Assembly (NCBI RefSeq): GCF_003355005.1
Contig: NZ_CP029985.1
Span: 2,099,001-2,163,000 of the forward strand
DNA from: Sphingomonas sp. FARSPH
GTDB lineage: Bacteria > Pseudomonadota > Alphaproteobacteria > Sphingomonadales > Sphingomonadaceae
Reading direction: 5' to 3'
Length of the DNA stretch: 64,000 nt
A program made the translations under genes and the position numbers. The notes below the pieces were generated by a model. The model saw only the letters and a program-made list of their open reading frames with translations, did no database searches and was not told the DNA's origin. Below, piece by piece: positions 27,638-35,096 of this stretch. Every line of letters starts with the position of its first letter. Positions within the stretch are counted from its first letter, which is position 1.

Positions 27638-28008
27638 TGAACAAGGTCTTGATGGTTGCCGGCCTGGTGGCTCTCACCGGCCTTTCGGTGCAAGCGTCGG
27701 CGCAGCGCGACCCCGCCTATCAGGCGGCGCGCGCGGCGAAGGAGGTCGGCGAACAGCCCGACGGCTATCTCGGCGTCGTCGGCGGCGGCAGCCCCGCGCT
27801 GCAGGCGATGGTCCGCGACATCAACATCAAGCGTAAGGCGGCCTATACGCAAAGCGCGCAGGCGAACGGGTCGACCGTCGAGCAGTTCGCCTTCACGACG
27901 GGCTGCAACCTCGTCGCGCGCGTGCCGGTCGGCGAGATGTACAAGACGCCGTCGGGCCAGTGGAAGGAAAATACCGGCACGCCGGAGCTGGACGGGCGCT
28001 GCAAGTAA
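27637..28008 (+). CDS. ydbL: YdbL-family (DUF1318) periplasmic protein
   Basis: 123 residues with a cleavable signal peptide (VLMVAGLVALTGLSVQASA, cut near residue 23). The DUF1318 domain follows (AKEVGEQPDGYLGVVGGGSP, INIKRKAAYTQSAQANGSTV, FTTGCNLVARVPVGEMYKTP). E. coli YdbL has the same order: GxxFDGY, INxxRKAxYxxLA, and a C-terminal segment ending in xGxW. It is thought to modulate YdbH/YnbE assembly. A C-terminal Cys pair (FTTGCN and DGRC) may form a disulfide not present in E. coli YdbL, judging from memory. Confidence 0.88.
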   Translation: MNKVLMVAGLVALTGLSVQASAQRDPAYQAARAAKEVGEQPDGYLGVVGGGSPALQAMVRDINIKRKAAYTQSAQANGSTVEQFAFTTGCNLVARVPVGEMYKTPSGQWKENTGTPELDGRCK

Positions 28009-28121
28009 GCGCTTAGGGGCGTCTCCTTCTGTCGTCATCCCCGCCTTCGCGTGAACGACAAGACCAGGCGGTCGCAACAGATCGGCAAATCCGTTCATCG
28101 CCGCGTAACAATCGCGGGCGG

Positions 28122-28150
28122 TTGACACCCCAAGGCCCCTTGCCTAGACG
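28122..28150 (+). promoter_or_regulatory. Candidate sigma-70 promoter of the F0 ATP synthase operon
   Basis: A perfect -35 TTGACA (28122-28127) is 17 bp from TAGACG (28145-28150), a weak -10 that shares its first T, A and fourth A with the consensus. It is about 75 bp upstream of the atpI start in an otherwise gene-free stretch, so it is the best promoter candidate for the operon. Confidence 0.6.
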
Positions 28151-28228
28151 CAACCCTGCCTTGGCGGGATCGCTCGCCGATCGTGCGCTTTCCTTCCCCG
28201 GCCGATACGATTGGGCAGAGGATGGCGC

Positions 28229-28552
28229 ATGGCGGAAGAGGGTCCGGGACAGGACTTCGGCGGCACGGCGGACGATCCGCGGCTTTCCGCGCTCGATGAG
28301 CGGCTTCGGGAAGCGCGACATCGGGAAGCGGTGCGGACGGGGCAGGCGGCACCCAATGCGGACGCGGGCTATTCGCTCGGCAACCGGGTGCTGGCGGCGC
28401 TGATCGGAAGTCTGGTCGGCTCGGCGCTGATCGGCTGGTGTATCGACCGCTGGTTCGGCACGACCCCGTGGGCGCTGATCGTGATGCTGTTCCTCGGGAT
28501 AGCGGTCGCGTTCAGGCAGATCATACGGATCACAGGCACGCGCCCGGACTAA
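28229..28552 (+). CDS. atpI: ATP synthase subunit I-like protein
   Basis: 107 residues. A charged cytoplasmic N terminus (RLSALDERLREARHREAVRT) is followed by two membrane helices (VLAALIGSLVGSALIGWCID; WALIVMLFLGIAVAFRQIIR), the AtpI/AtpQ-type pattern for the accessory gene preceding atpB in alphaproteobacteria. It is thought to help c-ring assembly or Mg2+ supply. Start: GAGG is 6-7 nt before ATG 28229. The GTG start of atpB follows after about 38 bp. Confidence 0.88.
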   Translation: MAEEGPGQDFGGTADDPRLSALDERLREARHREAVRTGQAAPNADAGYSLGNRVLAALIGSLVGSALIGWCIDRWFGTTPWALIVMLFLGIAVAFRQIIRITGTRPD

Positions 28553-28590
28553 ACCGGGCGTTTGTCGTATTGGAAGGCGAGCGAAGGCAC

Positions 28591-29382
28591 GTGGCGGCAG
28601 AAGCGGGCAGCAAGATCGATCCGATGCACCAGTTCCTGATCGAACCCCTGTTCGGTCAGCGCTGGATCGTCGCGGGACACGACCTGTCCTTCACCAATTC
28701 CGCCTTGTGGATGGTCATCACGCTCGTCAGCCTGTGGCTGTTCATGCTGGGCGGGATGAAGCGCCAGCTGGTGCCCGGCCGCTGGCAGGCGGCGGTGGAG
28801 GGCTTCACCGGCTTCGTCCAGAGCATGCTGACCTCGAACATCGGGCCTGAGGGCAAGCGCTTCGTCCCTTACGTCTTCTCGCTGTTCATGTTCATCCTGT
28901 TCGCCAACATCTGGGGCCTGACCCCGGTCGGCGTCGTGCCAGGCTGGCACCCGTTCACCATCACCAGCCACCTGACCGTCACCGGCGTGCTCGCGGTGAT
29001 CAGCTTCGCGATCGTGCTGATCGTCGGTTTCGGCAAGCACGGCTTCCACTTTTTCGCGCTGTTCGTGCCGCATGGTACGCCGAAGCTGATGATCCCGCTG
29101 ATCTTCATCGTCGAATTGATGAGCTTTCTGGTGCGTCCCTTCAGCCTCGGTCTGCGACTGTTCGTCGCGATGACCGCGGGGCACATCCTGTTGAAGGTGC
29201 TGGCCGCCTTCGTCATCAACGGCCTCAACCTCGGCCTGGGCTACGGCCTGCTGATCTCGCTGCCCAGCTTCGCGCTGATGCTCGGCATCACGCTGCTGGA
29301 GCTGCTGGTCGCGGCGATCCAGGCCTATGTCTTCGCGCTGCTGACGAGCGTTTATTTGAACGACGCCGTCAACCTGCACTGA
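28591..29382 (+). CDS. atpB: ATP synthase F0 subunit a
   Basis: 263 residues, forms the proton half-channels against the c ring. GTG at 28591 (read VAAEAGSKIDPMHQFLIEPL) is preferred because AEAGSKIDPMHQF is typical at the N terminus of alphaproteobacterial subunit a. The ATG at 28624 has no ribosome site. The essential arginine lies in SLGLRLFVAMTAGHILLKVL, and the C-terminal helix has TLLELLVAAIQAYVFALLTS. The family usually has Asn in RLFANM at the position that is Ala here (RLFVAM). Five or six membrane helices are evident. Confidence 0.95.
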   Translation: MAAEAGSKIDPMHQFLIEPLFGQRWIVAGHDLSFTNSALWMVITLVSLWLFMLGGMKRQLVPGRWQAAVEGFTGFVQSMLTSNIGPEGKRFVPYVFSLFMFILFANIWGLTPVGVVPGWHPFTITSHLTVTGVLAVISFAIVLIVGFGKHGFHFFALFVPHGTPKLMIPLIFIVELMSFLVRPFSLGLRLFVAMTAGHILLKVLAAFVINGLNLGLGYGLLISLPSFALMLGITLLELLVAAIQAYVFALLTSVYLNDAVNLH

Positions 29383-29426
29383 GTTTTCGTACCAACCGTT
29401 TAGTTTTTCGAACTGGAGTGATTGAA

Positions 29427-29657
29427 ATGGACGCAGAAGCCGCTCGCATGCTCGGTGCCGGTCTGGCCGCCATCGGCATGGGCCTTGCCTCGCTGGGCGT
29501 GGGCAATGTGTTCGCCAAGTTCCTCGAAGGCGCGCTGCGCAATCCGGGCGCGGCGGACAGCCAGCAGGGCCGCCTGTTCATCGGTTTCGCGGGCGCAGAG
29601 CTTCTCGGCCTGCTCGCCTTCGTGACGATGATCATCCTGGTGTTCGTCGCCAAGTAA
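29427..29657 (+). CDS. atpE: ATP synthase F0 subunit c
   Basis: 76 residues forming a two-helix hairpin: AGLAAIGMGLASLGVGNVFA, the polar loop around RNPGAADSQQGR (Arg38-Asn39-Pro40), and the second helix with proton-carrying Glu58 in FAGAELLGLLAF. No sodium-type ligands accompany Glu58, so it is proton-coupled. Start: GGAG is 8 nt before ATG 29427; the GTG at 29418 overlaps that site. A strong hairpin lies just after the stop. Confidence 0.96.
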   Translation: MDAEAARMLGAGLAAIGMGLASLGVGNVFAKFLEGALRNPGAADSQQGRLFIGFAGAELLGLLAFVTMIILVFVAK

Positions 29658-29663
29658 TGTCGC

Positions 29664-29702
29664 TGCCGGCGGCGCGGTCCTTCGGGGGCGCCGTCGCCGG
29701 CA
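29664..29702 (+). promoter_or_regulatory. Intercistronic hairpin between atpE and atpF'
   Basis: TGCCGGCG (29664-29671) pairs perfectly with CGCCGGCA (29695-29702). Pairing continues inward with one G.U and further G-C pairs, giving 11 or more base pairs. It starts 6 bp after the atpE stop and has no T-run. It most likely stabilises the upstream message or causes partial termination, which would suit the high copy need of subunit c. Confidence 0.6.
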
Positions 29703-29715
29703 ACGAGAGGACGCC

Positions 29716-30210
29716 ATGCCCCAGATAGCCCAGCTCTCCGCCACCTACGCCTCGCAGATCTTCTGGCTGCTCGTCACCTTCGGCATCCTGTATTTCGGGA
29801 TCGGCAAGCTGATGGTGCCCAAGGTGATCGCGACCGTGGATGCGCGCGAGGCGCAGATCGCGGGTGACCTCGCCGCCGCGGAACAGGCCCGCCTGTCCGC
29901 CGACAAGGTCGAGGCGGCATGGCGCGCCGAAATGGACTCCGCCCGCGCCGCGGCGCAGGCGGAAACCACCGCTGCCAAGGCGCGCGCCGCCAAGGCTGCG
30001 GAAAGCCAGATCCACGCGGTCGACGCCGAACTGGCGGAACGGCTCGCGCATCACGACCTCGCCGTCGGCAACGCCAAGGCGCAGGCCATGCTGAACCTCC
30101 AGTCGGTCGCGGCGGAAGTCGCGCAGGACCTGGTCGGCAAGGTCGCGGGCGTTCAGGTCAGCATCGAAGCCGCCGCCGACGCGGTACGCCGGAGCAGCGC
30201 ACATGGCTAA
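29716..30210 (+). CDS. atpF': ATP synthase F0 subunit b' (first b-type subunit)
   Basis: 164 residues. The N-terminal membrane helix (ATYASQIFWLLVTFGILYFG) and LMVPKV are followed by a long Ala/Glu-rich coiled coil (DAREAQIAGDLAAAEQARLS onward) that forms the peripheral stalk. Alphaproteobacteria carry two b-type genes; this is the first (b', sometimes named atpG). Its 3' end overlaps the next gene by 8 bp. GAGAGGA before ATG 29716 is the likely ribosome site. Confidence 0.93.
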   Translation: MPQIAQLSATYASQIFWLLVTFGILYFGIGKLMVPKVIATVDAREAQIAGDLAAAEQARLSADKVEAAWRAEMDSARAAAQAETTAAKARAAKAAESQIHAVDAELAERLAHHDLAVGNAKAQAMLNLQSVAAEVAQDLVGKVAGVQVSIEAAADAVRRSSAHG

Positions 30211-30865
30211 TCCCGCCCCCGCCAATCCCGCCCCGATCGACAATGCGGATGCGACGATCGCGACCAATCTCGCCGACGCGACGCAGACCGAAGGCCTGCA
30301 GCCGCGCGACGTGCGCGACGCGAGCGCGGTGACCAACGGCGTCGCCGAACCTACTGCGCATCATGTCGAGGAGCCGACCGCCCTCTACCTGAACACCACC
30401 GGCTGGGTCGGCATGGCGGCGTTGGTCGTGCTGATCGGCATGGTGCTCGCCAAGGTGCCCGGCAAGATCGGCAGCGCGCTCGACGGCAAGATCGCCGTGA
30501 TCCGCCAGCAGCTCGACGAGGCCAAGGCGCTGCGGGCCGAGGCCGAGAAGCTGCGCGCGGAATATGAGGCGAAGGCCAAGGCCGCCGAAGCCGATGCCGC
30601 GATGATGCGCCATCATGCGCAGCAGGAAGCGAACCAGATCATCGCCAAGGCGAAGCAGGATGCGGAGGAGCTGATGGCCCGTCGCACCAAGCGCGCCGAG
30701 GACAAGATCGCCGCCGCGGAACGTCAGGCGATCGCCGAGGTGCGCGCGCTCGCCGCCGACACCGCGGCCCGCGCCGCCACGACGCTGATTGCCGAGCATC
30801 ACGACGGCACCGCCGACAAGGCGATGGTCGATCGCACGATCGCGGGGCTCGGCCGCCCGCACTGA
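30203..30865 (+). CDS. atpF: ATP synthase F0 subunit b
   Basis: 220 residues, the second stalk subunit. An unusually long N-terminal tail (about 65 residues: PAPANPAPIDNADATIATNL and on) precedes the membrane helix (TTGWVGMAALVVLIGMVLAK) and a coiled coil rich in Ala/Glu/Lys. Typical b subunits begin within about 10-20 residues of the membrane helix. Either the tail is genuine, as seen in some sphingomonads, or an internal start is used; no internal ATG with a ribosome site precedes the helix. The F1 genes are not in this window. Confidence 0.9.
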   Translation: MANPAPANPAPIDNADATIATNLADATQTEGLQPRDVRDASAVTNGVAEPTAHHVEEPTALYLNTTGWVGMAALVVLIGMVLAKVPGKIGSALDGKIAVIRQQLDEAKALRAEAEKLRAEYEAKAKAAEADAAMMRHHAQQEANQIIAKAKQDAEELMARRTKRAEDKIAAAERQAIAEVRALAADTAARAATTLIAEHHDGTADKAMVDRTIAGLGRPH

Positions 30866-30916
30866 TCCCCCCGCACTGATCGTTGCCGGCGGAGCGCTGC
30901 CCAACGGCCGACTGTT

Positions 30917-30993
30917 GTGCTCCTGCGAAGGCAGGAGCCCAGAGCCGCAGACGGAGCGTTCGTAACCCTGGGTTCCCGCGTTCGCAGGAACAC
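30917..30993. repeat. Palindromic intergenic repeat (family C), copy 1
   Basis: The outer arms GTGCTCCTGCGAA (30917-30929) and TTCGCAGGAACAC (30981-30993) are inverted with one mismatch. Inner arms (GCAGGAGCCCAG / CTGGGTTCC) continue the pairing with mismatches. A second copy with the same arms lies at 51498-51575. Confidence 0.8.
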
Positions 30994-31104
30994 GGCGGCA
31001 GGACCTCGGTAGAGCCGACCGGCAATTCTCATCCAGCGCCGTCTCTTTCCGGGTTTCCGGCGGTGCCGTTCGACATCCGAGCCCGCAACAAGGAGCATCC
31101 TTGC

Positions 31105-31425
31105 ATGTCGTGGGCCATTCTCGCCGTCGCCGTCGTCACCGAAATCTGCTGGGCGCTCAGCCTGAAATGGGCGGCGACGCTGGGGACGTGGCAGGCGTCG
31201 AGCGTTCCGATCATCCTGTCGTTCGTCAACATGGGCCTGCTCGCGCTCGCGATGCGCGGCCTTCCCGCCGGCACCGCCTATGCGGTGTGGACGGGGTTGG
31301 GCGCGGTCGGCGTCATCATCGGCGGCGTGATCTTCTTCGGCGACAAGGTCAGCACGCTGCAGGCGTGTTTCATGGCGCTCACCGTCGTCGGCGTCGTCGG
31401 CACCAAGCTGTTCGGGCAGGCCTGA
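31105..31425 (+). CDS. gdx: SMR-family transporter, Gdx/SugE type (putative guanidinium exporter)
   Basis: 106 residues with four membrane helices. The SMR-defining Glu13 lies in VVTEICWALSLKW. LPAGTAYAVWTGLGAVGVII is the segment that separates the Gdx/SugE subtype from EmrE-like drug exporters. Gdx proteins export guanidinium in exchange for protons. Single-gene SMRs work as antiparallel homodimers. Start: AAGGAG is 10 nt before ATG 31105. I looked for guanidine riboswitch signatures upstream and saw none. Drug export remains an alternative function. Confidence 0.85.
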   Translation: MSWAILAVAVVTEICWALSLKWAATLGTWQASSVPIILSFVNMGLLALAMRGLPAGTAYAVWTGLGAVGVIIGGVIFFGDKVSTLQACFMALTVVGVVGTKLFGQA

Positions 31426-31510
31426 CCGCCTCGTTCCCAGGCCTTTCCCGCGGCCGGCATCGTGGTAGGATCGAGGCCGGGCCGCGTCCGGTCCGGCGAG
31501 GTGCACCGTG

Positions 31511-31978
31511 ATGTCGATCGTCGTCTCCGCCCTGTTGTTCGCGATGCCGCCCCAGACGACGGCGGCGGAGCGGGCGGACAAGTTCGCGCTCGACCTGTCG
31601 GGCACCGACACCCCCGCCGCGCCGGCGGAACCGAAGCCGCCGGAGCCCGCGGCGGCAGACGCATCACCCGTTGCCGCGCCCGCGCTGCCGGTGGCGTCGG
31701 CTCCCGCCACCACGCATTTCTCGCTCGATACGCCGATCGCCGACCTGATCGCCGATCCGGGTGCTAAGGCGGTGCTCGACAGGGATATGCCCGGCTTGAG
31801 CAGCGATGAGAATCTACCCAAATTTCGCGCGCTGTCGCTCCGCAAGCTCGCCCCGCTGAGCGGCGGCCAGATGAGCGCGGAATTGATGGACAAGCTCGCC
31901 TTCGATCTTGCCGCGCTCGGCGGCGGTGCCCCACCGCCTGCGCCGAAGAAGCGGCCAGGGCCGAGCAGCGGCCGCTAG
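31511..31978 (+). CDS. Secreted hypothetical protein with Pro/Ala-rich linker
   Basis: 155 residues. A probable signal peptide (MSIVVSALLFAM, short) leads to an Ala/Pro-rich stretch (about 35-70). A conserved-looking C-terminal module follows: HFSLDTPIADLIADPGAKAV, LDRDMPGLSSDENLPKFRAL and SLRKLAPLSGGQMSAELMDK. This module resembles short C-terminal tails seen on some sphingomonad hydrolases and may be a binding or attachment module. I cannot assign a function. Start: GAGGTG about 8 nt before ATG 31511. Confidence 0.65.
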   Translation: MSIVVSALLFAMPPQTTAAERADKFALDLSGTDTPAAPAEPKPPEPAAADASPVAAPALPVASAPATTHFSLDTPIADLIADPGAKAVLDRDMPGLSSDENLPKFRALSLRKLAPLSGGQMSAELMDKLAFDLAALGGGAPPPAPKKRPGPSSGR

Positions 31979-31983
31979 CCTGT

Positions 31984-32080
31984 CCTCCCCGGCACGGGGA
32001 GGTGGCAGCGCGCAGCGCTGACGGACGGGGTTTTCCACACAGCGCCGCGTTTGTGGAAAGCCCCCTCCACCTCTCCGCTA
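31984..32080. repeat. Composite palindromic intergenic repeat (family D)
   Basis: Nested inverted repeats: GGGGTTTTCCACA (32027-32039) pairs with TGTGGAAAGCCCC (32052-32064), with one G.U pair, around a 12-nt loop. An outer GGAGGTGG (near 31998-32005) can pair with CCACCTC (near 32067-32073). A separate small hairpin CTCCCCGGCACGGGGAG opens the unit. The element lies just upstream of uvrC, inside a frame that is open but not UvrC-like. Confidence 0.65.
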
Positions 32081-32124
32081 GCGGGAAGGATAAGACTCTA
32101 GCCCCGACCGGCACCGACTCCTAC

Positions 32125-34056
32125 ATGGACCCCATGTCCGGCTACGGCCCCCCCGATCGCTTCAACGAGAAACGCGCCACCTACACCGTTCGCGGATCCG
32201 ATACGCCGGATCTCGACGCAGGGGTCGCGGCGATCCGCAACGTGCTGGCGACATTGCCCAACCGCTCCGGCGTGTACCGGATGCAGGATGCGAAGGGGGA
32301 CGTGCTCTACGTCGGCAAGGCGCGTTCGCTGAAGCAGCGCGTTGCCAATTACACGCAGATCAAGGCGCTGCCCAAGCGCCTGCAGCGCATGGTGTCGCAG
32401 ACGCGGTCTATGACGATCGTCACGACCAACAACGAGGCCGAAGCACTGCTGCTTGAGGCGCAGCTGATCAAGAGCTTTCGCCCCGCCTACAACGTGCTGC
32501 TGCGCGACGACAAAAGCTTCCCCTTCATCCTGCTGCGCACCGATCACGATTTCCCGCGCGTGCAAAAGCATCGCGGCGCGCGCCGGGCGCCGGGCAATTA
32601 CTACGGCCCCTTCGCCAGCGCAGGCAGCGTCAACAACACGCTGAATGCCTTGCAGAAACTGTTCCTGCTGCGCAGCTGCACCGACAGCTTCTTCAAGACG
32701 CGCGATCGACCCTGCCTTCTCTATCAGATCAAGCGCTGCTCCGCGCCCTGCGTCGGGCGGATCGACACGGAGGGTTACAAGGAGCTGGTCGACGACTGCC
32801 GCGACTTCCTCGCGGGCAAGTCGACCAAGGTGCAGGCAAAGCTTGGCGCACAGATGCAGGCCGCGGCTGAGAACATGGACTTCGAGCTCGCCGCGCTGCT
32901 GCGCGACCGGCTGAAGGCATTGACCTTCGTCCAGGGCACGCAGGCGATCAACGCGGAAGGGGTCGGCGACGCCGACGTCTTCGCGCTGGCGTGCAAGGAC
33001 GGGGTGATCGGCATCCAGGCCTTCTTCATCCGCGGCGGCCAGAATTGGGGCCATCGCAGCTTCTTCCCCGCCCACACCGCCGAGGTGCCGGAGGAGGAGG
33101 TGATGGTCAGCTTCCTGACGCAATTCTACGAAGAGGTGCCGCCGCCGCGCACGATCCTGATCGACCGCGACCTTGCCGAGGGCGCGCTGCTGATGGAGGC
33201 GCTGGGCGAGCGTGCCGGCTACAAGGTCGCGATCTCGGTGCCGCAACGCGGCGACCGCCGCCGGCTGATGGATCAGGCGAAGCGCAACGCGGTCGAGGCG
33301 CTCGAACGCCGGCTCGCCGAATCGACGACGCAGGCCAAGCTGCTGCGCGAGGTCGCCGATCTGTTCGGGCTGGACGGGCCGCCGGATCGCATCGAAATCT
33401 ACGACAACAGCCACATTCAGGGCAGCAACGCGCTCGGCGCGATGGTGGTCGCCGGGCCGGAGGGCTTTCGCAAGGGCCAGTATCGCAAGTTCAACATCAA
33501 GGGTAACGAGGCGGCGACCAACGACGATTTCGGCATGATGCGCGAGGTCTTCCGCCGCCGCTTCGCGCGTCAGCTGGAGGAGGCGCCCGATCGCGACGAC
33601 GGGACCTGGCCCGACCTCGTCCTGATCGACGGCGGCAAGGGGCAGCTCAATGCGGCGAAGGCGGTGCTGGAGGACCTCGGCATCGAGGACGTCTGCCTGG
33701 TCGGCATCGCCAAGGGCCCGCATCACGGGCGCGAGGGGCGCGAGGTCTTTCACCTGCTCGATGGCCGCGAATTCCAGCTGCCGGTCAATGCGCCGGTGCT
33801 TTTCTACCTCCAGCGGCTGCGCGACGAGGTCCACCGCTTCGTCATCGGCGCGCACCGGGAAAAGCGCGCCAAGGCGATCGGCGCGAGCCCGCTCGACGAA
33901 GTGCCCGGCATCGGCCCGGCGCGCAAGAAGGCGCTGCTGATGCATTTCGGCACCGCCCGCGCAGTGCGCAACGCGAGCCTCGAGGACCTGCGCAAGGCGC
34001 CCGGCGTGTCGAACGCGGTCGCCCAGCAGGTCTACGACTTCTACCACGCGCGGTAG
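32125..34056 (+). CDS. uvrC: Excinuclease ABC subunit C
   Basis: UvrC makes both incisions in nucleotide excision repair. The 643-residue product has the GIY-YIG nuclease domain (SGVYRMQDAKGDVLYVGKA, about 52-70) for the 3' cut. The Cys-containing central region (RCSAPCVGRI) and UVR motif (FELAALLRDRLKAL) follow. Next come the RNase-H-like 5' nuclease (RIEIYDNSHIQGSNALGAMV, VLIDGGKGQLNAA) and the tandem helix-hairpin-helix (DEVPGIGPARKKALLMHFGT). Starts at 32125 (MDPM) and 32134 are both plausible and neither has a good ribosome site. The frame runs open to 32002 through the family D repeat, which is unlikely to be translated. Confidence 0.95.
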   Translation: MDPMSGYGPPDRFNEKRATYTVRGSDTPDLDAGVAAIRNVLATLPNRSGVYRMQDAKGDVLYVGKARSLKQRVANYTQIKALPKRLQRMVSQTRSMTIVTTNNEAEALLLEAQLIKSFRPAYNVLLRDDKSFPFILLRTDHDFPRVQKHRGARRAPGNYYGPFASAGSVNNTLNALQKLFLLRSCTDSFFKTRDRPCLLYQIKRCSAPCVGRIDTEGYKELVDDCRDFLAGKSTKVQAKLGAQMQAAAENMDFELAALLRDRLKALTFVQGTQAINAEGVGDADVFALACKDGVIGIQAFFIRGGQNWGHRSFFPAHTAEVPEEEVMVSFLTQFYEEVPPPRTILIDRDLAEGALLMEALGERAGYKVAISVPQRGDRRRLMDQAKRNAVEALERRLAESTTQAKLLREVADLFGLDGPPDRIEIYDNSHIQGSNALGAMVVAGPEGFRKGQYRKFNIKGNEAATNDDFGMMREVFRRRFARQLEEAPDRDDGTWPDLVLIDGGKGQLNAAKAVLEDLGIEDVCLVGIAKGPHHGREGREVFHLLDGREFQLPVNAPVLFYLQRLRDEVHRFVIGAHREKRAKAIGASPLDEVPGIGPARKKALLMHFGTARAVRNASLEDLRKAPGVSNAVAQQVYDFYHAR

Positions 34057-34145
34057 CGTTCGATCCTCGCGAGCGGGCGCGGGCCGGCATTCGTACGGTC
34101 GGGCGACTTTGCCTTTTGTTCATGGCAAGGCGATAGGAGCGGGGC

Positions 34146-35096
34146 ATGGCGACGCCCGTATTCCTGACGATCGACACCGAATTCGCCTGGCGCCATCACG
34201 CCGCCGGGCTGGACGTCGCCGACATCTACGATCGCTCGATCGAACCGGCGGGGGTGGGGCTGACCTATCAGCTGCGCCGGCTGGCCGAACATGATCTGAA
34301 GGCGTGTTTCTTCGTCGATCCGATGCCCGCGCTGATCTTTGGCCTCGCGCCGATCCGGCGCATGATCGAGCCGATTCTCGCCGCCGGGCAGGAGGTGCAG
34401 CTGCACCTGCATCCCAACTGGACGGGGGCGAAGGCGGGCGACCGGGGCGCGACCTATGGCCGGTTCCAGCTGCACGAATATTCGCTTGCCGAACAGATCG
34501 ACCTGTTGCGCGGGGCGACCGACCTGCTTGTCGCGGCGGGGGCGCCGCGCCCGGTCGCGTTCCGCGCGGGCGGCTATGCCGCGAACGACGACACGTTGCG
34601 CGCGCTCGCCGAACTCGGTTTCCTGTACGACAGCAGCCACAATGGCGCGGAAATCGCCGACAGCCGCACCGGCCTTGCCCCGTCGCAGATCGCACCGCTG
34701 CGCGCGCGCGTCACCGAAGTACCGGTCACCGTGATCGCCGAGGCGCCGGGCCTGTGGCGGCACTTCCAATTGTGCGCGCTCTCCGCCGCGGAGACGGAGG
34801 CCGCGCTCGACCATGCGGTAGCCGGGGAGCATGCGGCGGTGACGATCGTCAGCCACGGTTTCGAACTCGCCAACCGGCTCGGCACGCGGCCCAATGCGGT
34901 GCATGTGCGCCGGTTCGACGCGCTGTGCCGGATGCTGGTCGAGCGGCGCGCGATGCTGCCGACCGTGCATTTCGCCGACCGGCCCGACCTGACCCTGGGG
35001 CAGGACGACCGTCCGCTGGCGCGCAGCGCGCTGCGTCGGCGCCGGCGGCAGGCGGAGCAATTGTGGTCCAACTGGGTCGCCGAGCGCAAGGCGTGA
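34146..35096 (+). CDS. Polysaccharide deacetylase-like (NodB-fold) protein
   Basis: 316 residues, no signal peptide. NodB/CE4-like features are LTIDTEFAW near the N terminus (metal Asp), VQLHLHPNWTG (the HxxH-like metal pair as HLHP), FRAGGYAANDDTL and IVSHGFEL near the end. It probably acts on an N-acetylated sugar or a related amide, in the cytoplasm or at the inner membrane. Start: AGGAG is 7 nt before ATG 34146. The stop TGA overlaps the GTG start of the next gene, so the pair is translationally coupled. Confidence 0.85.
   Translation: MATPVFLTIDTEFAWRHHAAGLDVADIYDRSIEPAGVGLTYQLRRLAEHDLKACFFVDPMPALIFGLAPIRRMIEPILAAGQEVQLHLHPNWTGAKAGDRGATYGRFQLHEYSLAEQIDLLRGATDLLVAAGAPRPVAFRAGGYAANDDTLRALAELGFLYDSSHNGAEIADSRTGLAPSQIAPLRARVTEVPVTVIAEAPGLWRHFQLCALSAAETEAALDHAVAGEHAAVTIVSHGFELANRLGTRPNAVHVRRFDALCRMLVERRAMLPTVHFADRPDLTLGQDDRPLARSALRRRRRQAEQLWSNWVAERKA

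Noticed and set aside
30866..31104. Possible guanidine riboswitch upstream of the Gdx/SugE transporter gene
   Set aside because: I looked for the paired ACGR loops of guanidine-II, and for guanidine-I and -III cores. None was visible; the region mainly holds the family C palindrome.
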